Positions 26,089 to 35,345 of a stretch of DNA of 64,000 nt are shown here, piece by piece. Position 1 is the stretch's first letter; each line of letters starts with the position of its first letter. The position numbers and the translations under genes are program-made. Location of the stretch: the NCBI RefSeq assembly GCF_001442755.1, contig NZ_CP006367.1:3100001-3164000 (forward strand), in the 5' to 3' direction. The notes under the pieces are model-generated. The model worked only from the letters and a program-made list of their open reading frames with translations. It was not told the origin of the DNA and did not search any database. The stretch comes from Aureimonas sp. AU20 (GTDB lineage Bacteria > Pseudomonadota > Alphaproteobacteria > Rhizobiales > Rhizobiaceae).

Positions 26089-27591
26089 ATGACCGAACCA
26101 TTCGCGAGTTCGCCCGTGCCGCATTTCGTCTCCCCCGCCTCGCCGGACGCCCGCAGCTTCACCAATGCCGAGGAGGCGGTGGCGGAACTCGCTCGTCTCT
26201 ACGCGCGATCGGTCGAGTTTTTGTGCCAGCGCTTCGATGAGGTGCTGACCTCGGGCGACACGTCGCGCCGGTTTCGCGCCTTCTATCCCGAAGTGTCGAT
26301 CCAGACCGCCGGCCATGCGCGGGTCGATTCGCGTCTGTCCTTCGGCTTCGTGCCCGGCCCCGGCACCTATGCAACGACGGTGACGCGGCCCGATCTCTTC
26401 GACCATTACCTGACCGAACAGCTCGAGCAGCTCCTGAAGAACCACGGCCAGCCGATTCTGGTCGGCCCGTCGCGCACGCCCATCCCGCTGCATTTCGCCC
26501 TGCCCGAAGGCACCTATGTCGACGGCACGCTGGCGGAAAAGCTGGACAAGCCGCTGCGCGACATTTTCGACGTGCCGGATCTGGCCGCGACCGACGATCG
26601 CATCGTCAACGGCAATTTCGAGCCGCAGCCGGGCGAGGCCATGCCGCTCGCCCCCTTCACCGCGCAGCGCGTCGACTATTCGCTGATGCGCCTTGCCCAC
26701 TACACCGCGACGAGCCCGCGTCATTTCCAGAACTTCGTCCTGTTCACGAACTACCAGTTCTATGTCGACGAGTTCTGCGTCATGGCGCGGCGGCTGATGG
26801 ACGAGGGCGGGCGGGGCTATGACAGTTTCGTCGAGCCCGGCAACATCCTGACCCGCGCCGGCGCCTCGGAGCCGGAAAGCGGCGTGGCTCCGGTTCGCAT
26901 GCCGCAAATGCCGGCCTACCATCTGACGCGGCCGGACGGCAGCGGCATCACCATGGTCAATATCGGCGTGGGACCGAGCAACGCCAAGACGATCACCGAC
27001 CACGTGGCCGTGCTGCGCCCGCATGCCTGGCTGATGCTGGGGCACTGCGCCGGCCTTCGCAACACGCAGGCGCTGGGCGACTACGTGCTTGCCCATGCCT
27101 ATGTGCGCGAGGACCACGTGCTCGACGCCGACCTGCCGGTCTGGGTGCCGATCCCGCCGCTGGCCGAAGTTCAGGTGGCGCTGGAGCAGGCCGTGGCCGA
27201 CGTCACGGGCCTGTCCGGCTACGATCTCAAGCGCATCATGCGCACGGGAACGGTCGCCACGATCGACAACCGGAACTGGGAGCTGCGCGACCAGACGGAG
27301 CCGGTGCAGCGCCTGTCGCAGTCCCGCGCCATCGCGCTCGACATGGAATCGGCCACGATCGCCGCCAACGGCTATCGCTTCCGCGTTCCCTATGGCACGC
27401 TTCTCTGCGTCTCCGACAAGCCGCTGCACGGCGAGCTGAAGCTGCCCGGCATGGCGACCGAGTTCTACAAGCGGCAGGTTTCGCAGCATCTGGAGATCGG
27501 CATCCGCACCATGCAGAGCCTTGCCGACATGCCGCACGAGAAGCTGCATTCGCGAAAGCTCCGGTCCTTCTTCGAGACGGCGTTCCAGTAG
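26089..27591 (+). CDS. amn: AMP nucleosidase
   Basis: 500-residue AMP nucleosidase that hydrolyses AMP to adenine and ribose 5-phosphate. The N-terminal regulatory domain (about 1-180) is the Amn-specific domain with RFRAFYPEVSIQT and RPDLFDHYL; the C-terminal nucleoside-phosphorylase-like catalytic domain has NIGVGPSNAKTITDH, LMLGHCAGLR and DMESATIAANGYRFRVPYGTLL, where the Glu and Asp bind the ribose and base. Length is close to the E. coli enzyme (484). The next gene starts five bases after its stop. Confidence 0.94.
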   Translation: MTEPFASSPVPHFVSPASPDARSFTNAEEAVAELARLYARSVEFLCQRFDEVLTSGDTSRRFRAFYPEVSIQTAGHARVDSRLSFGFVPGPGTYATTVTRPDLFDHYLTEQLEQLLKNHGQPILVGPSRTPIPLHFALPEGTYVDGTLAEKLDKPLRDIFDVPDLAATDDRIVNGNFEPQPGEAMPLAPFTAQRVDYSLMRLAHYTATSPRHFQNFVLFTNYQFYVDEFCVMARRLMDEGGRGYDSFVEPGNILTRAGASEPESGVAPVRMPQMPAYHLTRPDGSGITMVNIGVGPSNAKTITDHVAVLRPHAWLMLGHCAGLRNTQALGDYVLAHAYVREDHVLDADLPVWVPIPPLAEVQVALEQAVADVTGLSGYDLKRIMRTGTVATIDNRNWELRDQTEPVQRLSQSRAIALDMESATIAANGYRFRVPYGTLLCVSDKPLHGELKLPGMATEFYKRQVSQHLEIGIRTMQSLADMPHEKLHSRKLRSFFETAFQ

Positions 27592-27595
27592 CCCC

Positions 27596-28621
27596 ATGCA
27601 GGACTCGGTCGTCTTGAAGGGGCTGCTCGCCCTGGCGGCGCTGGCCTGCGGCCTCGCCCTTGCCGCCGGCTTCTTCGGGGCCGAGGCCCATCCGTTCGAC
27701 AGCGCCAGCCATTTCCGGTTTCAGCTGGCGCTCGTGCTCCTCGTCCTCGCGCTTCTGGCGCTGGGTCTGCGCGCCTGGGGCACGCTCGCCGTCTCGCTCG
27801 GCTTCGCCGCGCTGGGTCTCGCCTTCAGCCTGCCCTGGCTCCTGCCGCGCGAGGCGCGGCCGCCGGCCGCCGGGCAGCCGGGCTACACCTTGCTTCAGAT
27901 GAACCTTCTCTACGATGCACCGGATAAGGCCGAAGCCCTGCGGCGCATCGGCGAGGCCCGGCCCGATATCGTGACCGTGCAGGAGGTCACCTACGAGTGG
28001 CAGGATCTGTTCCAGAACCTGTCCGAGAGCTACCCATTCCAGGCCTATTGCGGGCTGGAGAACGAGCGGGACGGCGTCGCCATCCTGTCGCGCCGCCCCT
28101 TCGTCGGCGAGGCTTTGTGCCAGGCTCGAAATGGACGCGTGACCCAGCTCGTGGACCTCAACGGGCGCACGCTCGCCGTCACCTCGCTGCATCTCGACTG
28201 GCCTTGGCCGAAACATCATTGGAAGCAGATCGACGACATGGGCGTCAGCCTGCGGCGCGAGGGCGGCCCCTCGCTGCTCGGCGGCGACTTCAACGCCGCT
28301 CCCTGGAGCGCGTCGGTGCGCGCGGTGGCGGACGCGGGCGGCTGGCGGATCGTGCGCGGCATCGGTCCAAGCTGGCTGACGGTCCGCTTCAGCCAGATCT
28401 GGCCGCGCTGGCTCGGCCTGCCGATCGACCAGCTTCTGGTCTCGCCCGAAGTTCTAGTGGATCAGGTCGAGACGCTGGCACGCACGAGTTCGGACCACCT
28501 GCCCGTTCTCCTGCGCTTCTCGCTCCTGCCCGCGCGCCCCGCGCCGACGCAGAGCGTCGCCGAGCCGGCCACCGCCGCCTTCGAGGGCCTGGAAACGAGG
28601 CCGGGGGCCGGCGGTGCCTGA
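27596..28621 (+). CDS. Membrane-anchored endonuclease/exonuclease/phosphatase-fold protein
   Basis: 341 residues. About three hydrophobic segments in the first 95 residues anchor it, followed by an EEP (DNase I-like) domain: LLQMNLLYDAPD, RPDIVTVQEVTYEW with the metal-binding Glu, LGGDFNAAPW and the terminal SDHLPVLLRF with the catalytic His. The architecture matches YafD-like proteins whose catalytic domain faces the periplasm or cytoplasm and whose substrate is unknown. It starts at ATG 27596, five bases after amn, so the two are likely co-transcribed. Confidence 0.82.
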   Translation: MQDSVVLKGLLALAALACGLALAAGFFGAEAHPFDSASHFRFQLALVLLVLALLALGLRAWGTLAVSLGFAALGLAFSLPWLLPREARPPAAGQPGYTLLQMNLLYDAPDKAEALRRIGEARPDIVTVQEVTYEWQDLFQNLSESYPFQAYCGLENERDGVAILSRRPFVGEALCQARNGRVTQLVDLNGRTLAVTSLHLDWPWPKHHWKQIDDMGVSLRREGGPSLLGGDFNAAPWSASVRAVADAGGWRIVRGIGPSWLTVRFSQIWPRWLGLPIDQLLVSPEVLVDQVETLARTSSDHLPVLLRFSLLPARPAPTQSVAEPATAAFEGLETRPGAGGA

Positions 28622-28665
28622 AGCTTCGAGCGCCGCGTCGTTCGGCACCCGATCGTTTATGAAAC

Positions 28666-28687
28666 TTACGTCATGACAGAGACGTAA
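28666..28687 (+). promoter_or_regulatory. Inverted repeat upstream of sbmA, possible operator
   Basis: TTACGTC (28666-28672) and GACGTAA (28681-28687) are a perfect 7-bp inverted repeat with an eight-base spacer, 57 bases before the sbmA ATG in an otherwise gene-free gap. The arrangement suits a dimeric regulator; no known consensus was recognised, and it is too far apart from T runs to be a terminator. Confidence 0.4.
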
Positions 28688-28743
28688 CGGGATCGAGCCC
28701 CGCTGGCCTGCCATGATTCGACTCTTCCTGAGGATCAGAGTCG

Positions 28744-29976
28744 ATGTTCGTTTCCTTCTTTCCCCGCCCCCGCCTATTCTTCCCCTCCGTCGCGCTCTGG
28801 ACGGCGCTCTGCGTCCTGGTCTGGTATGTCGCCGGCCGGCGTTTCGGCGCGCATCTCGGCTTCGGCGGCACAGGGGCGGAGATCGGCATCGCGAGCTTCT
28901 GGTCGCCCGCCTCGCTCTGGTTCGACCTCTATTTCGCCGCAGCTGTATCGATCTTCGCCAGCCTCTGGCATCGATTCTCGCCGCACCGTTGGGAGCGCTG
29001 GTCGATCCTCGGTTCGGCGCTGATCCTGTTTCTCACCTATTTCCAGGTGGAGGTCTCGGTCGCCGTCAACACATGGTACGGGCCGTTCTATGACCTGATC
29101 CAGGCCGCGCTCTCGCATGAGCGATCGGTCACGCCGGCGGACATCTATCGCAGTTTCCTGACATTCGCCGGGCTGGCGCTGGTGGCGGTCACCGTCGGCG
29201 TCATCTCCAGCTTCATCGTCAGCCATTACGTGTTCCGCTGGCGACAGGCGATGAACGAGTTCTACATGGCCCATTGGCACCGGCTGCGCGGCGTCGAGGG
29301 CGCCTCGCAGCGCATTCAGGAAGACACGATGCGCTTTTCCACGACGGTGGAAGCGCTCGGCGTCAACCTGATCCAAGCGGTGCTGACACTCATCGCCTTC
29401 CTGCCGATCCTGATCGGGCTTTCCTCGGCCGTGCGCATATTGCCGATCGTGGGCGAGGTGCCGCATGCGCTGGTCGCCTCGGCACTTCTCTGGTCGGTCT
29501 TCGGCACCGGCCTGCTGGCGCTCGTCGGCATCCGCCTGCCCGGCCTGGAATTCGGGAACCAGAAGGTGGAGGCGGCCTACCGCAAGGAGCTGGTGATCGG
29601 CGAGGACCGAGCCGATCGCGCCCAGCCGCCGACCGTCGCGATGCTGTTCGCCGATGTCAGGCGCAGCTATTTCCGCCTCTACTTCAACTATCTCTACTTC
29701 AACGTCGCCCGCATCGTTTACCTGCAGGTCGACGTGATCGTGCCCTATCTCATTCTGGCGCCGACCATCGCGGCGGGCGCCATCACGCTCGGTGTCATGA
29801 ACCAGATCCTCAACGCCTTCGAGCAGGTGCGCAGCTCGTTCCAATACCTCGTGACGAGCTGGACGACGATCGTAGAGCTTTTGTCGATCTTCAAACGCCT
29901 GCGCACCTTCGAGGCCGTGATCGGGGAGGACGATGCGGCGATCGTCCCCGCCCCTGCGCTGCGGGCCGCCCGATAA
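28744..29976 (+). CDS. sbmA: Peptide antibiotic transporter SbmA/BacA
   Basis: 410-residue inner-membrane protein of the SbmA/BacA family, with about seven to eight helices and the signatures [46 protein letters not shown] and [17 protein letters not shown]. It is related to the membrane half of ABC exporters but lacks an ATPase domain and imports peptides using the proton gradient. In Sinorhizobium and Brucella BacA is needed for chronic host infection and for very-long-chain fatty acid modification of lipid A. An inverted repeat upstream may be its operator. It converges on the ETF-QO gene with a 27-base gap. Confidence 0.93.
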   Translation: MFVSFFPRPRLFFPSVALWTALCVLVWYVAGRRFGAHLGFGGTGAEIGIASFWSPASLWFDLYFAAAVSIFASLWHRFSPHRWERWSILGSALILFLTYFQVEVSVAVNTWYGPFYDLIQAALSHERSVTPADIYRSFLTFAGLALVAVTVGVISSFIVSHYVFRWRQAMNEFYMAHWHRLRGVEGASQRIQEDTMRFSTTVEALGVNLIQAVLTLIAFLPILIGLSSAVRILPIVGEVPHALVASALLWSVFGTGLLALVGIRLPGLEFGNQKVEAAYRKELVIGEDRADRAQPPTVAMLFADVRRSYFRLYFNYLYFNVARIVYLQVDVIVPYLILAPTIAAGAITLGVMNQILNAFEQVRSSFQYLVTSWTTIVELLSIFKRLRTFEAVIGEDDAAIVPAPALRAAR

Positions 29977-30003
29977 GGGAAGGCGGCCCTGCCGGCCTTC
30001 GGC

Positions 30004-31680
30004 CTACATCGTGCCGTAGACCGGCCCTTCACCGCCCTGCGGCGGGACCCAGGTGATATTGCCGTTCGGGTCCTTGATATCGCAGGTCTTGCAGTGGACG
30101 CAGTTCTGCGCGTTGATGACGTAGCGCGGATCGGCCGGGTTGGTCTCGTCCCACTCGTAGACGGCGGCCGGGCAGTAGCGCTGCGACAGGCCGGCATAGC
30201 GATCGTGCTCGGAGCTCTTCTGCAGCGCCATGTCCTTCACCCGCAGATGGACCGGCTGGTCCTCTTCGTGATTGGTGTTGGACAGGAAAACCGAGGAGGT
30301 CTTATCGAAGGTCAGCACCCCATCGGGCTTTGGATAGCGGATCGGCTTGTGCTGGTCCGCCGGCTCGGTGGATTCTGCGTCGGTCTTGCCGTGCGGCATC
30401 GTGCCGAAGACGGAGAAGCCCACGAGCTGGTTCATCCACATGTCCAGCCCGCCCAGCGCCACGCCCAGCGCCGTGCCGAAGCGCGACCAGAGCGGCTTGA
30501 CGTTGCGCACGGCATAAAGATCCGTGCCGATGGGCGAGGCGCGCCAGCCGTTCTCATAGGATTTCAGGAGATCGCCCGAGCGCCCCTCGGCGATCGCCGC
30601 AACGGCGGCTTCGGCCGCCTGCATGCCGGACGAGATTGCGTTGTGAACGCCCTTGATGCGCGGCACGTTGACGAAGCCGGCCGAGCAGCCGATCAGCGCG
30701 CCGCCGGGGAAGACCAGGGTCGGCACCGACTGGTAGCCCCCTTCCGTAATCGCGCGCGCGCCGTAGGAGAGGCGCTTGCCGCCTTCCAGAAGCGCGGCGA
30801 TGTCAGGATGCGTCTTGAAGCGCTGGAACTCCTCGAACGGGTTGAGATAAGGGTTCTTGTAGTTCAGGTGCGTGACGAAGCCGACATAGACCTGATTGTT
30901 TTCAAGGTGATACAGGAATGAGCCGCCGCCGGTGGCCAAATCCAGCGGCCAGCCGAAGGAATGCTGGATCAGCCCTGGCTTGGCCTTGGCCGGGTCGATC
31001 TGCCAGAGCTCCTTGATGCCGATGCCGAACTTCTGCGGCTCGCGGTTCACGTCGAGCCCGTGATGGCGGATCAGCTGCTTGGCGAGCGAGCCGCGCACCC
31101 CTTCGCCGATCAGCACGTATTTGCCCATCAAGGCCATGCCGCGCTGGAAGTTCGGCCCCGGCTCGCCCGAGCGCTCGATCCCCATGTCGCCGGTGGCGAC
31201 ACCGATCACCCGATCCTTGTCGTCGGTCAGAAGCTCAGTGGCGGCGAAGCCGGGATAGATCTCGACGCCGAGCGCTTCGGCCTTCTCGGCCATCCACTTG
31301 CAGACCAGGCCGAGCGAGACGACGAAATTGCCGTGGTTGCCCATGAGCTTGGGCATGAAGGCGTTGGGCAGGCGCACCGCGCCGTGCGAGCCGTAGAAGT
31401 AGAACCGATCCTCGGTCACGGGCTGGCGGATCGGCGTCTCCTCGCTGCGCCACTCCGGCAGGAGCTTGTCGAGCGAGGACGGGTCGAGCACGCAGCCGGA
31501 TAGGATATGGGCGCCGACCTCCGAACCCTTTTCCAGCACCACGACGGACAGATCCGGATTGACCTGCTTCAGCCGGATCGCTGCCGACAGGCCTGCGGGG
31601 CCAGCGCCCACGACGACCACGTCGAACTCCATCGATTCCCGCTCGGGGAGCTCCCGCTCCGGGCTGGCTTCGCTCGCCAT
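30004..31680 (-). CDS. Electron transfer flavoprotein-ubiquinone oxidoreductase
   Basis: 558-residue membrane-associated flavoprotein that takes electrons from electron transfer flavoprotein and reduces ubiquinone. The FAD-binding motif VVVGAGPAGLSAAIRL lies near the N-terminus, a ubiquinone/membrane region in the middle, and a 4Fe-4S cluster site at the end (RYCPAAVYEW, NAQNCVHCKTCDIKDP, four Cys). It links acyl-CoA dehydrogenases, such as the one at the left edge of the window, to respiration. ATG 31680 was chosen since GGAGGA lies eight bases upstream; ATG 31707 has no such site. Confidence 0.95.
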   Translation of the reverse strand: MASEASPERELPERESMEFDVVVVGAGPAGLSAAIRLKQVNPDLSVVVLEKGSEVGAHILSGCVLDPSSLDKLLPEWRSEETPIRQPVTEDRFYFYGSHGAVRLPNAFMPKLMGNHGNFVVSLGLVCKWMAEKAEALGVEIYPGFAATELLTDDKDRVIGVATGDMGIERSGEPGPNFQRGMALMGKYVLIGEGVRGSLAKQLIRHHGLDVNREPQKFGIGIKELWQIDPAKAKPGLIQHSFGWPLDLATGGGSFLYHLENNQVYVGFVTHLNYKNPYLNPFEEFQRFKTHPDIAALLEGGKRLSYGARAITEGGYQSVPTLVFPGGALIGCSAGFVNVPRIKGVHNAISSGMQAAEAAVAAIAEGRSGDLLKSYENGWRASPIGTDLYAVRNVKPLWSRFGTALGVALGGLDMWMNQLVGFSVFGTMPHGKTDAESTEPADQHKPIRYPKPDGVLTFDKTSSVFLSNTNHEEDQPVHLRVKDMALQKSSEHDRYAGLSQRYCPAAVYEWDETNPADPRYVINAQNCVHCKTCDIKDPNGNITWVPPQGGEGPVYGTM

Positions 31681-31841
31681 GGCTGTTTCCTCCACGCCGT
31701 TTTCCATTTTCTCGAACGCTTCTAACGGAATCTTCAGGTGAATGTCTTCCCGATGAAGCGAGCGAAACGGGTTTATGACGCTTTTCCCAAAGCAGGCGAT
31801 GCCGGTTCCCGTGCCGGAGCCGATCCGGTAAGACGAGGCGT

Positions 31842-32738
31842 ATGACGAGGGCTGAGCCAGAAGCGGACGGACGGATGGGCGAGGCGCTGAGCGCCCTGCT
31901 CGACTGGTACGCGCGCGCCGGCATCTCCACCTTCGCCGGCGAAGCGCCGCGCGATCGATTCGCGGAAACCGAGGCCGAGACCGAACGTCGGCGCGCCGGG
32001 CGCCCGGCAGCGGGCGGCCCGGCTCCCGCCGCGACGCAAGGGACCGCCGCTCCCGCCGCCCCGGCCGACCGCCGCCCCGCTCCGCTGCCCCCTCGCCCGG
32101 CCGCGCCCGCCATCGCGTTGCGCTCCGACGAGGCGCTGGCGGCCGAGGCGCGCGAGCAGGCGGCCAAGGCCGGGAGCCTCGCCGAGCTTCAAGCGCTGTT
32201 GGCCGAGTTCACCGGCTGCGGGTTGAAGGCGACGGCCAAGAATCTCGTATTCGGCAACGGCTCGGAAACGGCCGATCTGATGCTGGTGGGCGAAGCGCCG
32301 GGGCGCGACGAGGATCTGGCGGGCGAGCCCTTCGTCGGCCGCTCTGGCCGGTTGCTCGACCGGATGCTCGGCTCGGTCGGGCTGAAGCGCGAGGACGTGC
32401 GCGTCACCAACACCGTGCCCTGGCGCCCGCCGGGCAACCGCACGCCGACGCCGGCCGAGACGGAGACCTGCCTTCCCTTCACGCTGCGCCATATCGAACT
32501 GGTCAATCCGCGCGTTCTCGTCTGCCTCGGCTCGCCCTCGGCCAAGGTGCTCCTGCGCTCGGAAGAAGGGATCATGCGCCTGCGCGGCCGCTGGGCGAGC
32601 ATCACCCTGCCGAACGGCGCGACGGTGCCGACCATGGCCATGCTGCATCCCGCCTATCTCCTGCGCCAGCCCAGCCAGAAGCGGCTCGCATGGCGCGATC
32701 TTCTGGCTCTCAAAGCCAAGCTGGATGAGAAGGATTGA
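31842..32738 (+). CDS. Uracil-DNA glycosylase, family 4-like
   Basis: 298-residue base-excision repair enzyme. After a low-complexity Ala/Pro/Arg-rich region (about 45-95) come the glycosylase motifs VGEAPGRDEDLAGEPFVGRS and LHPAYLLRQPSQKRLAW. The first iron-sulfur region reads FTGCGLKATA, so the second Cys of the usual CxxC pair is Lys; the Cys in ETCLPF and LVCLGS are kept. From memory this Lys is common in Rhizobiales homologues, so cluster ligation may differ from the archaeal and Thermus enzymes. It is divergent from the ETF-QO gene. Confidence 0.88.
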   Translation: MTRAEPEADGRMGEALSALLDWYARAGISTFAGEAPRDRFAETEAETERRRAGRPAAGGPAPAATQGTAAPAAPADRRPAPLPPRPAAPAIALRSDEALAAEAREQAAKAGSLAELQALLAEFTGCGLKATAKNLVFGNGSETADLMLVGEAPGRDEDLAGEPFVGRSGRLLDRMLGSVGLKREDVRVTNTVPWRPPGNRTPTPAETETCLPFTLRHIELVNPRVLVCLGSPSAKVLLRSEEGIMRLRGRWASITLPNGATVPTMAMLHPAYLLRQPSQKRLAWRDLLALKAKLDEKD

Positions 32739-32862
32739 CGGCTTTTCCGAGCGCTGTCCGCAAGACGACATGATCCGTCGCTAATTCGGGTGCGCTGCAA
32801 TGTGGGTTGGGCTAGGAGAGAGCTCGGCTCGCCCCGGCCGACCCCAGCCTCGGAAATGTCCC

Positions 32863-34113
32863 ATGCGCGCCAGCATCCTGCCGATCGTGTCGCTCCTCCT
32901 GTCCACCTTCTTCCTGATGGCCGGGGCGGGGCTGCAGGGCATTCTCCTGCCCGTGCGCGCCGCGATCGAAGGCTGGAGCCCCTACGAGATCGGATTGATG
33001 GGCACCGGCTACGCCGTGTTCTTCACGGTCGGCTGCATCGTCATGCCCGCCATCGTGCGCTCGGCCGGCCATGTGCGGGCCTTTTCCTCGCTGGCGGCGC
33101 TGCTTGCGATCTCGGTTCTTCTGAACGGGCTGATCGTCCATCCGCTCGCCTGGATCCTGGCGCGGGGCCTCGCGGGCTTCGCGCTGGCCGGCGCCTACAT
33201 GGTGATCGAGAGCTGGCTGAACGAGCGCGTAACCAACCAGACGCGCGGGCGCATCTTCTCGCTCTACATGGTGATCTCCATGGCCGCGATGATCGGCGGC
33301 CAGTTCTCCATGCCGCTGGCCCGGCCGGAGCTCGCCACCGGTTTCATGCTCTGCGCGATCTTCTACATCATGGCGGTGATCCCGACCGCCCTGTCGCGCG
33401 CCGAGAGTCCCAAGCCGCTGACGCAGGTGCGGCTCGACCTCAAGGCCATCTATCGCAACTCGCCCGCCGCCGTGATGGGCGTCTTCGCCTCCGGCATCCT
33501 GTCCGGCGCATGGACCAACATGGCCCCCGTGCTCGGCCAGAAGATCGGCCTGTCCACCGCCGAGATCTCGACGCTGCTCGTCTCCACCATGGCGGGCGGC
33601 GCGGTGCTGCAGGTGCCGCTGGGGAGGCTGTCGGATCGGATCGACCGGCGCGCGGTGATGGTGCTGGCCGGCGTCATCGGGCTCGGCGCCTCCACCTTCG
33701 CGCTCAGCTTCTGGTCCGGCAACGTGCTGACGCTTTTCGCCATCGCCTTCGTCATGGGCGGGGTGACCTACCCCGCCTATTCGCTGGCCGTCGCCCATGC
33801 CAACGACTATGCCGACACCGCCGACTTCGTCAAGATTTCCGGCGGCCTGCTCATTCTCTACGGCTTCGGCACGATGGGCGGGCCGATGCTCGCCGCCTGG
33901 CTGATGGAGCGCGGTGGCCCGAGCGGTATCTTCCTGGCGACGGGCGGCGCGCATGCCGCACTCGCGGGCTATGCCGCGTTCCGCATGATGCGGCGACAAG
34001 CCCTGCCGGCCGAAAGCCGCGAGGAGTTCAAGTCCGTCCCCTTCGCGCGCACGCAGACGCCCGCCTCGTTCGAACTCGACCCGCGCGCCGAAGGCAATCT
34101 GCCGGGCGAGTGA
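32863..34113 (+). CDS. Major facilitator superfamily transporter
   Basis: 416-residue protein with twelve predicted membrane segments in two halves. The end of helix 4 and the following segment read VIESWLNERVTNQTRGRIFSLYM, characteristic of the YcaD/YfkF-like MFS group; a GRLSDRIDRR loop precedes helix 9. Substrate is unknown. ATG 32863 is used because homology starts there with GGAAA ten bases upstream; an ATG at 32800 would add 21 polar residues. It converges with the next gene at a nine-base gap. Confidence 0.85.
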   Translation: MRASILPIVSLLLSTFFLMAGAGLQGILLPVRAAIEGWSPYEIGLMGTGYAVFFTVGCIVMPAIVRSAGHVRAFSSLAALLAISVLLNGLIVHPLAWILARGLAGFALAGAYMVIESWLNERVTNQTRGRIFSLYMVISMAAMIGGQFSMPLARPELATGFMLCAIFYIMAVIPTALSRAESPKPLTQVRLDLKAIYRNSPAAVMGVFASGILSGAWTNMAPVLGQKIGLSTAEISTLLVSTMAGGAVLQVPLGRLSDRIDRRAVMVLAGVIGLGASTFALSFWSGNVLTLFAIAFVMGGVTYPAYSLAVAHANDYADTADFVKISGGLLILYGFGTMGGPMLAAWLMERGGPSGIFLATGGAHAALAGYAAFRMMRRQALPAESREEFKSVPFARTQTPASFELDPRAEGNLPGE

Positions 34114-34122
34114 TTCTTCGCA

Positions 34123-35073
34123 TCAGCCCTGCGAAGGCGCGGCGACGCGGCGTGCCTTGCGCCGCTCCAGCCCGAGCTTGTGCTCGCGATAGATGATGAA
34201 GACGCCCGACGCGATGACGATCGCCGCGCCGATCAGCGTCGAGGCCTGGATCGTTTCCCCGAAGAACTGGACGCCGATCACGATGGCGAACAGCATCGAG
34301 GTGTATTCGAAGGGCGCGATGGTGGACGTGTCGGCATAGCGGTAGCAGGAGGTGAGGAGCAGCTGCGCGACACCACCGCAGAGCCCGGCCAGAACCAGCG
34401 CGGCGAACTGCGCCGGGTTCGGCCACACCCAGCCGAAGACGATGGTCGATAGCGCCACGATGCTGGAGGTCAGGGAGAAATAGACGACGATGGTCGGCGT
34501 GCGCTCCTTGCGCACCAGCCGTCGCACCTGGATCATGGCGATCGCCGCGAAGGCCGATCCGCCGAGCGAGGCCAGGATGCCATAGGCGCGGTCGGGCTTC
34601 ACCGCCTCGGCCGTGACGCTGAAATTCGGCGCGGCGACCACAAGGATGCCGCATAGGCCGATCAGCACCGCGCCCCAGCGATAGGCCCGCACCGTTTCCT
34701 TGAGGAACAGAGCGGCGAAGACCACGGTGATGAGCGGCGTCGCGTAGGAGATCGCGATCCATTCGGGATAGGGCAGCCGCGACAGGGCGAAGAAGCCGAG
34801 GCCCATGGAGGTGACGCCGATGATGCCGCGAAGGAAATGGCCTGAGATGTCGTCGGTGCGCAGCGCCGTGCGCAACTCGCCCAAATAGAGGAGATAGATC
34901 GCAACCGGCACGAGCGCGAAGAAGGAGCGGAAGAAGACGAGCTGCCCGGCGGGGATCGCCTCGCCCAGCGTCTTCAGCGCGGTTTGCATGCCCACGAAGA
35001 TGATGACGGAGAGCACCTTGAGCCCGATCCCGAGCATGGGCTGGGGGGACGGGACGAAGGGGGACGCGGACAT
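34123..35073 (-). CDS. DMT-family (EamA) transporter
   Basis: 316-residue protein with ten membrane helices in two EamA repeats; helix-rich segments include FFRSFFALVPVAIYLLYLGEL, FLRGIIGVTSMGLGFFAL and a second repeat ending in IGAAIVIASGVFIIYREHK. Family members export metabolites such as amino acids; the substrate cannot be deduced. ATG 35073 begins the homologous part, although its ribosome site is weak and the frame is open further upstream. The divergent neighbour is pepN. Confidence 0.85.
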   Translation of the reverse strand: MSASPFVPSPQPMLGIGLKVLSVIIFVGMQTALKTLGEAIPAGQLVFFRSFFALVPVAIYLLYLGELRTALRTDDISGHFLRGIIGVTSMGLGFFALSRLPYPEWIAISYATPLITVVFAALFLKETVRAYRWGAVLIGLCGILVVAAPNFSVTAEAVKPDRAYGILASLGGSAFAAIAMIQVRRLVRKERTPTIVVYFSLTSSIVALSTIVFGWVWPNPAQFAALVLAGLCGGVAQLLLTSCYRYADTSTIAPFEYTSMLFAIVIGVQFFGETIQASTLIGAAIVIASGVFIIYREHKLGLERRKARRVAAPSQG

Positions 35074-35345
35074 GGCACCAAGCTTCGGCTGGCCTGGGGC
35101 CGCCGTGCTTTGGCCGCCAAGCGATGCGGCCGCCGGCTCGAACCGGGAAAGAACGGGCGACGGCCTGGGATAGGGAGGGTGATAGGAAACTCTCCCCCAG
35201 GCGTCGACCCCTGACGCCGTTCCATCGGGGAAACTTGCGTTCGCCCCGGACATATCGCGTGAACGAGCCACCGCGATGTTGGCAAGCCGGCCGGATCGGC
35301 GCTATCCCCGAAACACCATCTGGCATTCTGGAAGGCGAGTCCCCC

